Positions 1-9,158 are shown, numbered from the stretch's first letter. The stretch: 64,000 bases of DNA from Galbitalea sp036266835 (GCA_036266835.1 DATAXD010000016.1:1-64000); one strand, 5' to 3'. The notes: generated by a model from the sequence alone, not told the origin. A program made the numbers and translations.

Positions 1-2
1 CT

Positions 3-290
3 CGCCCGCAGCAGCAGGTCGAGTTCAGAGACCGGGAGGGGCTCATCGTCGTGGACTTCTGTTGGCCCCATGCGGACGTCGCTGCCGAATTCGACGGCAA
101 GGTCAAGTACCTCTCTCACGAATACTCGGGCGGAAATCCCGCTGAAGTCGTCTGGCGGGAGAAGCTCCGCGAGGATCGACTCCGTCGGCATGTGAGCAAA
201 GTTGTTCGAATTGTCCGAGCCGATGTCGTGCGCCCGGAGCGCCTGAAACGTCTGCTTCTCGACGCTGGCATCCCTCGCGGAGGCGGATGA
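3..290 (+). CDS. C-terminal fragment of a DUF559/Vsr-like endonuclease-fold protein
   Basis: The frame is open from the window edge to a TGA at 288-290, so only the last 95 residues are seen. They contain VDFCWP, then EFDGKVKYL, then EKLREDRLR and VVRIVRADV. This D...E-x-K plus basic-helix arrangement is typical of the C-terminal DUF559/Vsr-like nuclease fold found on many actinobacterial orphan proteins, often behind an AbiEi-like winged-helix N-terminus. The N-terminus lies outside the window, so the fusion type cannot be judged. Function is not established for this family; a DNA-processing or toxin-antitoxin-related role is inference. Confidence 0.6.
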   Translation, partial: RPQQQVEFRDREGLIVVDFCWPHADVAAEFDGKVKYLSHEYSGGNPAEVVWREKLREDRLRRHVSKVVRIVRADVVRPERLKRLLLDAGIPRGGG

Positions 291-295
291 TTCCT

Positions 296-352
296 CGCGG
301 ACCCCCGGACCCGCCCCTCCGTGAGCGGGTTTCACCCTCCGCGACGGATTCA
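296..352. repeat. Spacer with repeated CCTCCGCGA/TCGCGGA word
   Basis: The spacer after the endonuclease-like fragment carries CCTCGCGGACC, CCCCTCCGTGAG and TTTCACCCTCCGCGA, i.e. one word in both orientations. The last copy matches TTTCACCCTCCGCGA at 3380-3395, upstream of guaB3, and both are followed by a similar TTCAGGG/ATCAGGG tail. The right end runs into the stop codon of the aminotransferase gene. Confidence 0.5.
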
Positions 353-1498
353 GGGGGTAGGGGCGGCAGCCAGGCGCTCGATGGCCTCGGTCAGTACCTC
401 GGGCGAGCAGGCGAAGTTGAGGCGGGCGAAACCGCTTCCCCCGGGGCCGAAATCAGGCCCAGGGTTCAGAGCTACCTTCGCGGCGAGAGCGCGGATGCTC
501 GGATCCTCGCCCCAGCCGAGCGAACGGAAGTCCAGCCAGGCGAGGTACGTTGCATCCGGTGGCCGAAAGCCGACGCCGGGCAGGCTCGAGGCCAGGAGTG
601 AACCAAGCAGCGCCTTCGAGGCTTCGAGAGCGCGAATGGTTCCGTCGAGCCACGCGTCGCCGTCGGTAAGTGCCGCGATCGTCGCGTGCAACCCGAGGAT
701 GCTCGTCCGCCAACCGACCTCGACCGACATCGCATCTAGCACTGCAAGCGAGCGATCGGATGCCGCGACCATCATCGAGCACTTGATCCCGGCGAGGTCG
801 AAGGCCTTGCTCGCCGACGTGATGGTGACACCGTGCTCGCGGGCGGCATCCGACACCGACAGGAACGGCGTGAAAGTGGCGGATGAGTGCGTCAGCATCG
901 AGTGGATCTCGTCACTGACGACGGTCGCGTCGTACTTCGCCGCGAGTGCAGCGATCGCCGCAAGCGACTCACGCGATGGTACATACCCAACCGGGTTGTG
1001 CGGGTTGCACAACAGCAGGGCGCGCGCACCAGCTGCGAACGCGCGCTCGATGCCGTCGAGGTCTAGCTCATACTCGGTGCCGTCATCCAGCAATGCCACC
1101 GGCACGATCTCGCAGCCAGACTCCGGAACCATGAAACTGAACGGCGGATACACCGGTGGATTGATGATGACCCTATCGCCTGGCCGGGTGACCTTGCGGA
1201 GTGTCTCGACGATGCCGACGCTCACGTCTGTCGTCGTCCGGACGTTCTGAGGCTCAATCTCCCACCCCCAACGGCGCGCGGCGAAAGCCGCGAGCGCCTT
1301 CCCCGCCGGCAGCGGCGAGGCGACGTATCCGGTGTCGGAGAGTCGGATGCGGTCCGCCAGCGTTTCGGCGATGACTGGCGCGAGCGGGTAGTCCATCTCG
1401 GCGACGAAGAGCGGCAGCACGTCCGGTGGGTGCGCAACCCACTTCTCGCTCGTGCGCTGCCGCAGCAACTCGAGAGAGTCTGCACGTACCTCATCCAT
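350..1498 (-). CDS. MalY/PatB-type PLP-dependent C-S lyase (aminotransferase class I/II fold)
   Basis: A 382-residue fold-type I PLP enzyme. The N-terminus has the MalY/PatB hallmarks KWVAHPPDVLPLFVAEMDYP and LSDTGY. The PLP lysine is K231 in SASKAFDLAG, preceded by VSDEIHSM and by NPHNPVGYV, and the C-terminal RLNFACS matches the carboxylate-binding Arg region. Family members cleave cystathionine or cysteine conjugates to a thiol, pyruvate and ammonia; some act as aminotransferases, so the exact substrate is open. Length is normal for the family. It is transcribed alone, divergent from the ABC-F gene. A possible -10 (CATGCT) sits 6 nt before the ATG. Confidence 0.85.
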   Translation of the reverse strand: MDEVRADSLELLRQRTSEKWVAHPPDVLPLFVAEMDYPLAPVIAETLADRIRLSDTGYVASPLPAGKALAAFAARRWGWEIEPQNVRTTTDVSVGIVETLRKVTRPGDRVIINPPVYPPFSFMVPESGCEIVPVALLDDGTEYELDLDGIERAFAAGARALLLCNPHNPVGYVPSRESLAAIAALAAKYDATVVSDEIHSMLTHSSATFTPFLSVSDAAREHGVTITSASKAFDLAGIKCSMMVAASDRSLAVLDAMSVEVGWRTSILGLHATIAALTDGDAWLDGTIRALEASKALLGSLLASSLPGVGFRPPDATYLAWLDFRSLGWGEDPSIRALAAKVALNPGPDFGPGGSGFARLNFACSPEVLTEAIERLAAAPTP

Positions 1499-1622
1499 TT
1501 ACCTAGCATGGTGGATTTCGCCTCGGTTGCGTGTAATCTGGTCGGCTGCCCTTCGGCGGCCATCGTCCGCTTTTCGTGCGTCGGCGATGCGGTTCGGATG
1601 AACGAGCGGCCGGGAGGGCGAG

Positions 1623-3311
1623 ATGGGATTCATCGACGTCAACGGCGTCTCCTATTCCCTCGCCGATGGCCGCCCGCTTCTGAGCGGGGTGTCGTTCAGG
1701 GTCGGCGACGGCAAGACATCCGCTCTGATCGGCGCAAACGGAGCGGGCAAGTCGACGCTGCTGCGGATCATCCGTGGTGAGCTGCGGCCGGATGACGGCG
1801 CGATCACCCTCGACGGCGGCCTCGGCGTCATGGACCAGTTCATCGGTCACATCCGCGATTCGTCGACCGTCCGCGACCTGCTGATCGAGGTGGCGCCCGC
1901 AGCCGTCAGGGCGGCCGCGCTCGCGCTGGATGCCGCCGAGCTAGCGATCATCGAGGACGACACGACACCCAACCAGCTCGCCTACGCGACCGCGATATCC
2001 GACTATTCGGATGCCGGCGGCTACGAGCAGGAAACGGTCTGGGATAAGTGCACGATGGGCGCGATGAGCGTGCCCTTCGAGCGCGCGAAGTATCGCGAGT
2101 TGACGACCCTCAGTGGCGGCGAGCAGAAGCGGCTCGCGCTCGAGGCGCTGCTTCGCGGACCCGAGCAGGTGCTGCTGCTCGACGAGCCGGACAACTATCT
2201 CGACGTTCCGACGAAGCGCTGGCTCGAGGACGAACTCGTCGCATCCCCGAAGACGGTCCTGCTGGTGAGCCACGATCGCGAGCTCCTGGCGCGCGCGGCG
2301 GATCGCATCATCACGCTCGAGGTAGGTGTCGCCGGGAACACCACGTGGACCCACGGCGGCGGCTTCGCGTCCTACGCCCAGGCTCGCCAGGATCGCATGG
2401 ACCGCCTCGACGAACTGCGCCGGCGGTGGGACGAGGAGCACGCGCGAATCAAGCTCTTCGTGTACAACATGAAGGTCAAGGCGACGGCGAATGACGCCTT
2501 CGCGCCCAAATATCAGGCCGCACTAACCAAGCTGAGGCGGTTTGAGGAAATCGGCCCGCCGCAGGAGCGACCCAAGGATCAGGATCTCAAGATGCGGCTG
2601 CGCGGAGCTCGCACCGGAAACCGGGTGATCGTCTGCGAGCAGCTTGAACTTACCGGGCTGATGAAGCCATTCGACCTGGAGGTCTGGTTCGGTGAGCGGG
2701 TCGCGGTGCTCGGCAGCAACGGGTCCGGCAAGTCGCACTTCTTGCGGCTTCTCGCGCTCGGCGGTTCCGATCCGGATCCTCGGGCCGGGCACATTACGAG
2801 CGTCGGCGCGACCCTCGATCCGGTTCCGCACACGGGCATCGCGAAGCTTGGCGCGCGGGTGGTTCCGGGCTGGTTTGCGCAGGCTCACGAGCATCCGTCT
2901 CTCCTCGGGCGCACGCTGCTTGAGATCCTGCATCGCGGCGACGACAATCGAGACGGCCTCGCCCGTGAGGCCGCTTCGCGAGCGCTTGATCGCTACGGAC
3001 TCGTGGATGGCGCCGACCAGGTCTTCGAGTCGCTGAGCGGCGGGCAGCAGGCTCGTCTCCAGATCCTGCTGCTGGAGTTGAGCGGCGCGACTCTGCTCCT
3101 GCTGGATGAGCCGACCGACAACCTCGACCTCGTCTCCGCCGAGTCTCTTGAGGATGCCCTGGAGCGGTTTGAGGGGACCGTGCTCGCCGTCACGCACGAC
3201 CGCTGGTTCGCCCGCTCGTTCGATCGGTTCCTCGTGTTCGGCGGCGATGGCCAGGTCTACGAGGCCGACACTCCCGTCTGGTCCGAAACCCGCGTAGCTC
3301 GCGCCCGCTGA
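1623..3311 (+). CDS. ABC-F family ATPase
   Basis: 562 residues with two tandem ABC ATPase domains and no membrane segment, as in ABC-F ribosome-associated proteins. Domain 1 has Walker A GANGAGKST, signature LSGGEQKR and Walker B VLLLDEPDNYLD. Domain 2 has Walker A GSNGSGKSH (Thr replaced by His), signature LSGGQQAR and Walker B LLLLDEPTDNLD. A charged linker (about residues 240-330) separates them. ABC-F proteins bind the ribosomal E site and either ease translation or protect against antibiotics; the sequence does not say which. The ATG at 1623 follows GGGAGGGCGAG, a strong ribosome-binding site. Confidence 0.9.
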   Translation: MGFIDVNGVSYSLADGRPLLSGVSFRVGDGKTSALIGANGAGKSTLLRIIRGELRPDDGAITLDGGLGVMDQFIGHIRDSSTVRDLLIEVAPAAVRAAALALDAAELAIIEDDTTPNQLAYATAISDYSDAGGYEQETVWDKCTMGAMSVPFERAKYRELTTLSGGEQKRLALEALLRGPEQVLLLDEPDNYLDVPTKRWLEDELVASPKTVLLVSHDRELLARAADRIITLEVGVAGNTTWTHGGGFASYAQARQDRMDRLDELRRRWDEEHARIKLFVYNMKVKATANDAFAPKYQAALTKLRRFEEIGPPQERPKDQDLKMRLRGARTGNRVIVCEQLELTGLMKPFDLEVWFGERVAVLGSNGSGKSHFLRLLALGGSDPDPRAGHITSVGATLDPVPHTGIAKLGARVVPGWFAQAHEHPSLLGRTLLEILHRGDDNRDGLAREAASRALDRYGLVDGADQVFESLSGGQQARLQILLLELSGATLLLLDEPTDNLDLVSAESLEDALERFEGTVLAVTHDRWFARSFDRFLVFGGDGQVYEADTPVWSETRVARAR

Positions 3312-3323
3312 CCCGGTCGACAC

Positions 3324-3406
3324 CTCGCGGAGGGGGTTGTGCGCTCACGGAGGGTCGCGCGCGGGGGTCCGCGACGCGATTTCACCCTCCGCGAGGAAAT
3401 CAGGGC
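3324..3406. repeat. Spacer with repeated TCGCGGAGGG word
   Basis: CCTCGCGGAGGGG, CTCACGGAGGGTCGCG and CACCCTCCGCGAGG lie within 83 bp: two direct and one inverted copy of the same word. The word is shared with the spacer near 296-352. The element ends 6 bp before the -10 box of guaB3. Confidence 0.5.
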
Positions 3407-3411
3407 GCCGG

Positions 3412-3424
3412 TAGGCTTGGGAAT
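3412..3424 (+). promoter_or_regulatory. Leaderless promoter of guaB3
   Basis: TAGGCT at 3412-3417 ends 7 nt before the GTG start, so the transcript should begin at or next to the start codon. There is no Shine-Dalgarno and no convincing -35 box. Confidence 0.6.
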
Positions 3425-4546
3425 GTGAGTGACATCGAGATCGGGCGCGCCAAACGAGCCCGCCGAGCGTACGCATTCGACGACATCGCGATCGTCCCCA
3501 GTCGCCGTACCCGCGACCCGCAGGATGTGAGCGTCGCCTGGACGATCGACGCCTTCACATTCGAAATTCCGGTGCTCGCAGCGCCGATGGACTCGGTCGT
3601 CAGCCCGACCACGGCCATCCAGATCGGCAAGCTGGGAGGCCTCGGCGTGCTCGACCTCGAGGGCGTCTGGACGCGGTACGACGATCCAGAACCGATCCTC
3701 AAGGAGATCCGCGAGCTCGCGCCCGACAAGGCGACGGCACGGATGCAGGCGATCTACTCGACACCCATCAAGCCCGAGCTCGTCACCGCCCGCCTTGCCG
3801 AGATCCGCGCCGCCGGAGTGCCCGTCGCGGGGGCGCTGAGCCCCCAGCGCACGCAGGAGCTGTACCAGACAGTGGTGGATGCCGGCGTCGATCTCTTCGT
3901 CATCCGCGGCACGACAGTGAGCGCCGAACACGTCAGCAAAACCGTGGAGCCGCTGAACCTCAAGAAGTTCATCTACGAGCTCGATGTCCCGGTTATCGTC
4001 GGCGGAGCCGCCACCTACACCGCAGCCCTTCACCTGATGCGCACCGGTGCGGCCGGCGTGCTCGTCGGCTTCGGCGGCGGCGCCGCCAGCACGACCAGGG
4101 CGAGCCTCGGCATCCACGCACCGATGGCAACGGCCGTGGCGGATGTCGCCGGCGCGCGCCGTGATTACCTGGACGAGTCGGGCGGTCGCTACGTCCACGT
4201 GATCGCCGACGGTGGCCTCGGTACCAGTGGCGACATCGTCAAGGCGATCTCGGTCGGCGCGGATGCGGTCATGCTCGGCAGCACTCTCGCTCGTGCGACC
4301 GAGGCTCCCGGCGGCGGCTGGCACTGGGGCGCTGAATCGCACCATCCGGAGCTGCCGCGCGGCAACCGGGTCGAAGTCGGATCGATCGGAACCCTCGAAC
4401 AGATCCTGTTCGGCCCGTCGACGGTCGCGAACGGGCGGGTCAATCTCATCGGCGCGCTGCGGCGATCGATGGCGACGACCGGCTACTCCGATCTCAAGGA
4501 ATTCCAGCGCGTCGAGGTCGTCGTGGCCCCCTACAGCCAGGCATAA
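3425..4546 (+). CDS. guaB3: GuaB3-family IMP dehydrogenase-related protein
   Basis: A 373-residue TIM-barrel protein of the IMPDH/GMP reductase superfamily without the CBS pair of true GuaB. The opening AYAFDDIAIVPSRRTRDP and the AAPMDSVVSP segment are typical of the actinobacterial GuaB3 branch. The late GGLGTSGDIVKAISVGADAVMLGS matches the phosphate-binding site. The loop that carries the catalytic Cys in IMPDH reads GGGAASTTR, with Ser222 at the expected Cys position. GuaB3 usually sits near guaA/guaB; guaA is 6 kb downstream here. A purine nucleotide role is likely, but IMP oxidation is doubtful if the loop alignment holds. The GTG start is set by the leaderless promoter. Confidence 0.88.
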   Translation: MSDIEIGRAKRARRAYAFDDIAIVPSRRTRDPQDVSVAWTIDAFTFEIPVLAAPMDSVVSPTTAIQIGKLGGLGVLDLEGVWTRYDDPEPILKEIRELAPDKATARMQAIYSTPIKPELVTARLAEIRAAGVPVAGALSPQRTQELYQTVVDAGVDLFVIRGTTVSAEHVSKTVEPLNLKKFIYELDVPVIVGGAATYTAALHLMRTGAAGVLVGFGGGAASTTRASLGIHAPMATAVADVAGARRDYLDESGGRYVHVIADGGLGTSGDIVKAISVGADAVMLGSTLARATEAPGGGWHWGAESHHPELPRGNRVEVGSIGTLEQILFGPSTVANGRVNLIGALRRSMATTGYSDLKEFQRVEVVVAPYSQA

Positions 4547-4585
4547 AGAAGCCCGGCAAAACGTTGTAGCAATCGGGGAAATCGG

Positions 4586-6322
4586 ATGCCGAAAACAGTC
4601 TCACGATCATCGAAACTCGGGCCCGCAGAGCGCTCGCTGGCCATCACGGCACTCAAAAACCGCGAGTTGGACATCCTCGTCATCGGCGGCGGCGTTGTGG
4701 GTACCGGTTCCGCGCTGGATGCCGTCACCCGCGGCCTCAGCGTCGGTCTCGTCGAGGCGCGGGACTGGGCGAGCGGCACGTCGAGCCGCTCGTCGAAGCT
4801 CATCCACGGTGGCATTCGCTACCTCGAGCAGCTCGATTTTCGACTTGTGCGGGAAGCGCTCATCGAGCGCGGGCTGCTGCTGCAGCGCATCGCACCTCAC
4901 CTCGTGAGGCCCGTGCGGTTCCTGTATCCGCTGACTCTTCCGCTGGTCGAGCGCGCCTACATCGGCGCAGGCATGACCCTGTACGACGCGTTCAGCTGGT
5001 CGGGCGGTCGCCCGCCCGGGGTACCGCATCACCGTCACCTCACGCGCAGCCAGGTCCTGCGAGCCATGCCGAGCCTTAGGCGCGACGCGTTCGTCGGCGG
5101 CCTCACCTACTGGGACGCCCAGGTCGACGATGCTCGTTTCGTGAGCACGGTCGCGCGAACAGCATCTTTCTACGGCGCGCACGTCGCCAGCCGGGTGCGG
5201 GTCGAGGGATTCCTCAAGGTCGGTGAGCGGGTCGTGGGCGTGAAGGCGCACGACCTCGAGACTGGCGAGCGTTTCGACATCCGTGCCCGACAAGTCGTGA
5301 ACGCGACCGGAGTTTGGACGGATGACACTCAGGCCATGGTCGGCGAGCGCGGCCAGTTCAAGGTGCGCGCGTCGAAGGGCATCCACCTAGTCGTTCCGCG
5401 CGATCGCTTTCAGTCGAAGCTCGGCCTGCTGCTGCGCACTGAGAAGAGTGTGCTGTTCGTGATCCCGTGGGGTCGGCACTGGCTGATCGGAACGACCGAC
5501 ACCGACTGGCAGCTCGACAAGGCGCACCCGGCCGCGACGGCCGCAGATATCGACTACCTGCTCGCTAAGGTCAACGAGGTTCTCGCTGTCCCACTCACTC
5601 GCGACGATGTCGAGGGCGTCTATGCGGGGCTGCGTCCACTGCTCGCCGGCGAGTCCGAGGAGACCTCCAAACTCAGCCGCGAACACGTCGTCGCGCACAG
5701 CGTGCCGGGGCTCGTGGTCGTCGCCGGAGGCAAATTCACGACCTATCGGATCATGGCGAAGGATGCGGTCGACGAGGCCGTCCGCGGGCTCGACGGCGTC
5801 GTCGCGGGTTCGATCACCGATGACCTGTCGCTGCTCGGAGCCGAGGGCTACCACGCCGCCTGGAACCGCCGCTACAAGATCGCCCGCCACTTCGGCGTTC
5901 ACCGCGTGCGCATCGAACATCTGCTCAACCGCTATGGCGTGATGACGGATGAACTGCTCGACCTCATCCGTTCGCGCCCGGAACTCATGGATCCGCTGCC
6001 CGGCGCCGACGACTACATCGCGGCCGAGGTCGTCTACGCGGCGACGCACGAGGGCGCCCTGCATCTCGACGACGTTTTGGCCCGCCGCACCCGCATCAGC
6101 ATCGAGGCGTGGGACCGCGGAGTGTCGGCCGCTCCGATCTCGGCGCGGCTCATGGGCGAAACGCTCGGCTGGGACGAGGCGCGCATCGACCTCGAAACCA
6201 ACACGTACCTGAAGCGCGTCGCCGCCGAACGCGCGAGCCAGGAAGAGCCGGATGACGCCTCCGCGGATCGGGTGCGCCTCGAAGCGCCTGATATCGTGTC
6301 GGCGTCGGCAAAGGGAGTTTAG
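4586..6322 (+). CDS. glpD: Glycerol-3-phosphate dehydrogenase, FAD-dependent
   Basis: 578 residues. The N-terminal Rossmann FAD motif VIGGGVVGTG is followed by SGTSSRSSKLIHGGIRYLEQ, the diagnostic GlpD segment. PWGRHWLIGTTDTDW and VAGGKFTTYRIMAKDAVD mark the rest of the DAO domain, and the last about 130 residues form the GlpD C-terminal helical domain. It oxidises sn-glycerol 3-phosphate to dihydroxyacetone phosphate at the membrane and feeds electrons to quinone. Substrate could come from the glycerophosphodiesterase at 12186. The gene is 39 nt after guaB3. A GGGGAAATCGG stretch precedes the ATG. Confidence 0.95.
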   Translation: MPKTVSRSSKLGPAERSLAITALKNRELDILVIGGGVVGTGSALDAVTRGLSVGLVEARDWASGTSSRSSKLIHGGIRYLEQLDFRLVREALIERGLLLQRIAPHLVRPVRFLYPLTLPLVERAYIGAGMTLYDAFSWSGGRPPGVPHHRHLTRSQVLRAMPSLRRDAFVGGLTYWDAQVDDARFVSTVARTASFYGAHVASRVRVEGFLKVGERVVGVKAHDLETGERFDIRARQVVNATGVWTDDTQAMVGERGQFKVRASKGIHLVVPRDRFQSKLGLLLRTEKSVLFVIPWGRHWLIGTTDTDWQLDKAHPAATAADIDYLLAKVNEVLAVPLTRDDVEGVYAGLRPLLAGESEETSKLSREHVVAHSVPGLVVVAGGKFTTYRIMAKDAVDEAVRGLDGVVAGSITDDLSLLGAEGYHAAWNRRYKIARHFGVHRVRIEHLLNRYGVMTDELLDLIRSRPELMDPLPGADDYIAAEVVYAATHEGALHLDDVLARRTRISIEAWDRGVSAAPISARLMGETLGWDEARIDLETNTYLKRVAAERASQEEPDDASADRVRLEAPDIVSASAKGV

Positions 6323-6324
6323 GA

Positions 6325-6858
6325 ATGGTTGACGTCAAGCGAGTGAAGCTGCCGGGTGTCGGCGTGCTGCACACGTTCGTCACCGACGGCGGTGGCAAGG
6401 TGGGCGTGATCACACATCGATCCGGCCACAGCGACCTGATCACCTTCTCGGATGCTGCATCGGAAGGGTCGAAGGCGATGAAGGTCGCGCTTCGCCTCGA
6501 CGACGACGAGGCACACACTCTGGCTGAGTTGCTCGGAGGCACACGCATCACCGAGTCACTCACCAATCTCGACTCGATTCCGGGCCTCACCATCGACTGG
6601 TTCCACGTCGACTACGAGGATCACATCGCCGGCCAGGAACTCGGCGATCTGGGAGCCCAGGGAGTCGTCGGCGTGACGATCGTGGCCGTAGTGCGCGGCG
6701 AATCCACAAATCCGGCGCCGGACGAGCACTTCAAGGTGTTCCCCGGCGACACCCTTGTCGCAGCAGGCTCGCCCGAGAAGGTTGCGAAGGCGTTCACGTT
6801 CTATCGCACGGGGGAGACCAAAGCGAAAGGCACCGTCGACGCATCCGCTGAGGTCTAG
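6325..6858 (+). CDS. TrkA-C domain regulatory subunit of cation/proton antiporter (KhtT-like)
   Basis: 177 soluble residues. The N-terminal about 70 residues (VKRVKLPGVGVLHTFVTDGG) match the KhtT N-terminal domain. The rest is an RCK_C/TrkA-C domain with GQELGDLGAQGVVGVTIVAVVRG and FPGDTLVAAGSPEKV. In known pairs this subunit gates a CPA2 K+/H+ antiporter in response to ligands such as cyclic di-AMP. It starts 2 nt after glpD stops and is followed 3 nt later by the antiporter gene, so the two subunits are co-expressed. Confidence 0.85.
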   Translation: MVDVKRVKLPGVGVLHTFVTDGGGKVGVITHRSGHSDLITFSDAASEGSKAMKVALRLDDDEAHTLAELLGGTRITESLTNLDSIPGLTIDWFHVDYEDHIAGQELGDLGAQGVVGVTIVAVVRGESTNPAPDEHFKVFPGDTLVAAGSPEKVAKAFTFYRTGETKAKGTVDASAEV

Positions 6859-6861
6859 AGG

Positions 6862-8310
6862 GTGGGTAGTGAACTCCTCGTCCTCGGCATCCTCTTCGTC
6901 ATCGCCTACGGTCTCGGGAGGCTCGGCAAGCTCGTAGGCCTGCCCTCGATCCCGATCTACATGCTGGTCGGACTGCTCGCGAGCCCGCACATGCACCTGA
7001 TCCCCGGCGGCTTTCACGCGGCGAACGTCGAGCTCGTTGCCGTTCTCGGCCTCATCTTCCTGCTGTTCAACCTCGGTCTCGAATTCGACCAGGACGAGTT
7101 TTTCGGGAATGCAAAGGGGCTCCTGCTCTCCGGTGGATCCCGGCTGATCATTAACTTTGGGCTCGGAATAGCCTTCGGATTCTGGGTCGGCTGGGGAGCA
7201 CGAGAGGCGCTGATCATTGCGGGGATGACCGCGACCTCCTCGAGCGCGATCGTGACCAAGCTGCTGATCGAGCTGCGTCGCCTGGCGAATCCCGAGACGC
7301 CGGTGATCCTGGGTATCGCGGTGGTCGAGGACGTATTCATCGCCTTCTATCTCGCGATTGTGGCGGTCGTGATCGGAGGCCAGCGAAACATCTGGGCCAT
7401 CGTGCTGCAGCTCTCGGTCTCGTTCGCCTTCCTGGTGGCGATGTTCGCCCTGGCTCGCTGGGGCGGCAAGCACGTCGGTCGGTTGCTCGGCGCCCGCGAC
7501 GACGAACTGTTCACGATCCTGTTCTTCGGGCTCGCGGTCGCATTCGGCGGCATCGGAGACCTGCTCGGGGTTTCGGATGCGATCGGCGCGTTCCTGATTG
7601 GGCTGGTCGTCGGCGCGACCCGCTTCCGATCGCGGATCGAGAGCTTCGCGCTGCCGCTGCGCGACGTCTTCGGTGCCTTCTTCTTCCTGAATTTCGGTCT
7701 CGCGCTCAACCCCTCGAGCTTCGGTGGCGTGCTGCTGCCGGTGGGCGGCGCGGTGCTGATGACACTCGTCGTCAACGCCGGCGGTGGATGGCTTATCGCC
7801 TGGATCAACAGGCTGCCGCCCCGGTACGGGCTCGGGATCGGTCTCATTTTGCAGAACCGCGGCGAGTTCGCCCTCATCCTCGCTACCCTGGCGACGGGCG
7901 CGGGGCTCGACCCGCGACTGACTCCCTTTGCGGGGCTCTACGTGCTGGTGATGGCGATCATCGGGCCGGTCCTGACCGTCAATTCCGAGCGGATCTCCGG
8001 TCTGTTCTTCCGTGGCCGGCGTGCGAAAGCGGATGCCGCTGCCGCGGCCCAGCCCTCGGATACCGCGGCCGACGAGGCCATCGCGCTGATGGAGGGCGCG
8101 ATCGACGGGCAGGTGCCGGCCGAGCCAGACACCGGCGAGGACGAAGACGACAGCTCGCTGCTGGCGCCAGAAGTGCCGGTGTCCACCGCATCCGATCCCG
8201 CAGATCTGGAAGCGGACGACGATGACGACCTGATTCTGGACGCGACCGTCCAGCAAGCCATGGAACAATCTGACCAGCAGGCCCACCGCAAGCGCGATCC
8301 GGAGTACTAA
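6862..8310 (+). CDS. CPA2-family K+(Na+)/H+ antiporter (KhtU/KefB-like)
   Basis: 482 residues. The first about 385 form the 12-13 transmembrane-segment CPA2 exchanger core, with the conserved GLEFDQDEFF and GVSDAIGAFLIGLVVG segments. The last about 100 residues are a soluble, very acidic tail (EDEDDSSLLAPEV, EADDDDDLILD) with no RCK domain. This fits regulation by the separate KhtT-like protein encoded just upstream. The likely role is K+ or Na+ extrusion coupled to proton entry for pH and ion balance. The GTG start is chosen from the 3-nt spacing to the partner gene. Function of the acidic tail is unknown. Confidence 0.88.
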   Translation: MGSELLVLGILFVIAYGLGRLGKLVGLPSIPIYMLVGLLASPHMHLIPGGFHAANVELVAVLGLIFLLFNLGLEFDQDEFFGNAKGLLLSGGSRLIINFGLGIAFGFWVGWGAREALIIAGMTATSSSAIVTKLLIELRRLANPETPVILGIAVVEDVFIAFYLAIVAVVIGGQRNIWAIVLQLSVSFAFLVAMFALARWGGKHVGRLLGARDDELFTILFFGLAVAFGGIGDLLGVSDAIGAFLIGLVVGATRFRSRIESFALPLRDVFGAFFFLNFGLALNPSSFGGVLLPVGGAVLMTLVVNAGGGWLIAWINRLPPRYGLGIGLILQNRGEFALILATLATGAGLDPRLTPFAGLYVLVMAIIGPVLTVNSERISGLFFRGRRAKADAAAAAQPSDTAADEAIALMEGAIDGQVPAEPDTGEDEDDSSLLAPEVPVSTASDPADLEADDDDDLILDATVQQAMEQSDQQAHRKRDPEY

Positions 8311-8334
8311 GCGGTACACGCGGCAGGCGAGCGG

Positions 8335-8351
8335 GGCCTCGAACCGAGGCC
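8335..8351. other. Hairpin between antiporter and SURF1 genes
   Basis: GGCCTCG-AAC-CGAGGCC is a perfect 7-bp stem with a 3-nt loop and no U-tract. It could be a weak terminator or a processing/stability element before the SURF1 gene. Confidence 0.4.
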
Positions 8352-8375
8352 GATCGTGAACAGGAGTCCGAGCCC

Positions 8376-9158
8376 GTGTGGAGTGTAGCGAGGCGTCCGC
8401 GCTGGATCATCGCGCTCCTGCTCGCGCTCGCGGTCGCGGCGGGATTCGCGCTCCTCGGCCAGTGGCAGATCGGTCGCGCGGTGCAGAACGCCACGGTCGT
8501 CAAATATCCGACCGAGAAGGTCGTGCCGCTGGCGAGGGTCGCGACGCCGCAGAAGGAAGTCACCGATCGCGCCGCCGGCCAGATGGTGAGTCTTGTTGGC
8601 CGCCGAGTCGCGGGCGACACCTACGTGGTAAGTGATCGTCCGAACTTCGGCGTGACGGGGTACTGGGTGATCGGGCACGTGGTCGCCGCCAATGGCGCGA
8701 GCGTTGCCCTTGCGCTCGGCTGGGCAAAAACGCGCGCAGAGGCGGATGCGGCCGCCGCGGTCTTGAGGGCCGGTGCACCCACGGCGACCATCGTGGGTCG
8801 CTACCAGCCGACCGAGCCTCCGGATCAGGATGACTTCGAGCACAACGTCGTGAGTGTGGTGTCTATCCCGTGGCTCATCAACGAGTGGAAGGTCGTCACC
8901 CCGGTCGCCTACGGCGGCTACATCGTCGACAAAACGGCGCCTCCTGGGCTCTCGACAATCCAGTCCGTGCGCCCCCTCGACAACGTCACTCTCGACTGGC
9001 TCAATCTCTTCTATGCCATCGAGTGGGCCGTCTTTGCCGGCTTCGCGATCTACCTCTGGTACCGGCTGGTCCGGGATGCGTGGGAGCGCGAAGAAGAGGA
9101 CCGCGAAGCGGTCGATTCCCCTGCCACAGCGGCTTCAAAGCACGCGGACGTACACTGA
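8376..9158 (+). CDS. SURF1-family cytochrome oxidase assembly protein
   Basis: 260 residues with the SURF1 layout: an N-terminal membrane helix (about 9-30) ending FALLGQWQIGRAV, an extracytoplasmic domain, and a second helix near the C-terminus (about 210-230) ending AIYLWYRLVRDAW. The tail is charged. SURF1 proteins assist haem a insertion and assembly of the aa3 oxidase. No oxidase genes are in view. The GTG start follows CAGGAGTCCG. Confidence 0.85.
   Translation: MWSVARRPRWIIALLLALAVAAGFALLGQWQIGRAVQNATVVKYPTEKVVPLARVATPQKEVTDRAAGQMVSLVGRRVAGDTYVVSDRPNFGVTGYWVIGHVVAANGASVALALGWAKTRAEADAAAAVLRAGAPTATIVGRYQPTEPPDQDDFEHNVVSVVSIPWLINEWKVVTPVAYGGYIVDKTAPPGLSTIQSVRPLDNVTLDWLNLFYAIEWAVFAGFAIYLWYRLVRDAWEREEEDREAVDSPATAASKHADVH

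Noticed and set aside
6556..8319. 587-codon minus-strand open frame
   Set aside because: It is antisense to the KhtT/KhtU-like genes and made of low-complexity Arg/Glu/Gln/Asp sequence, the usual shadow of a GC-rich gene. No domain is recognisable.
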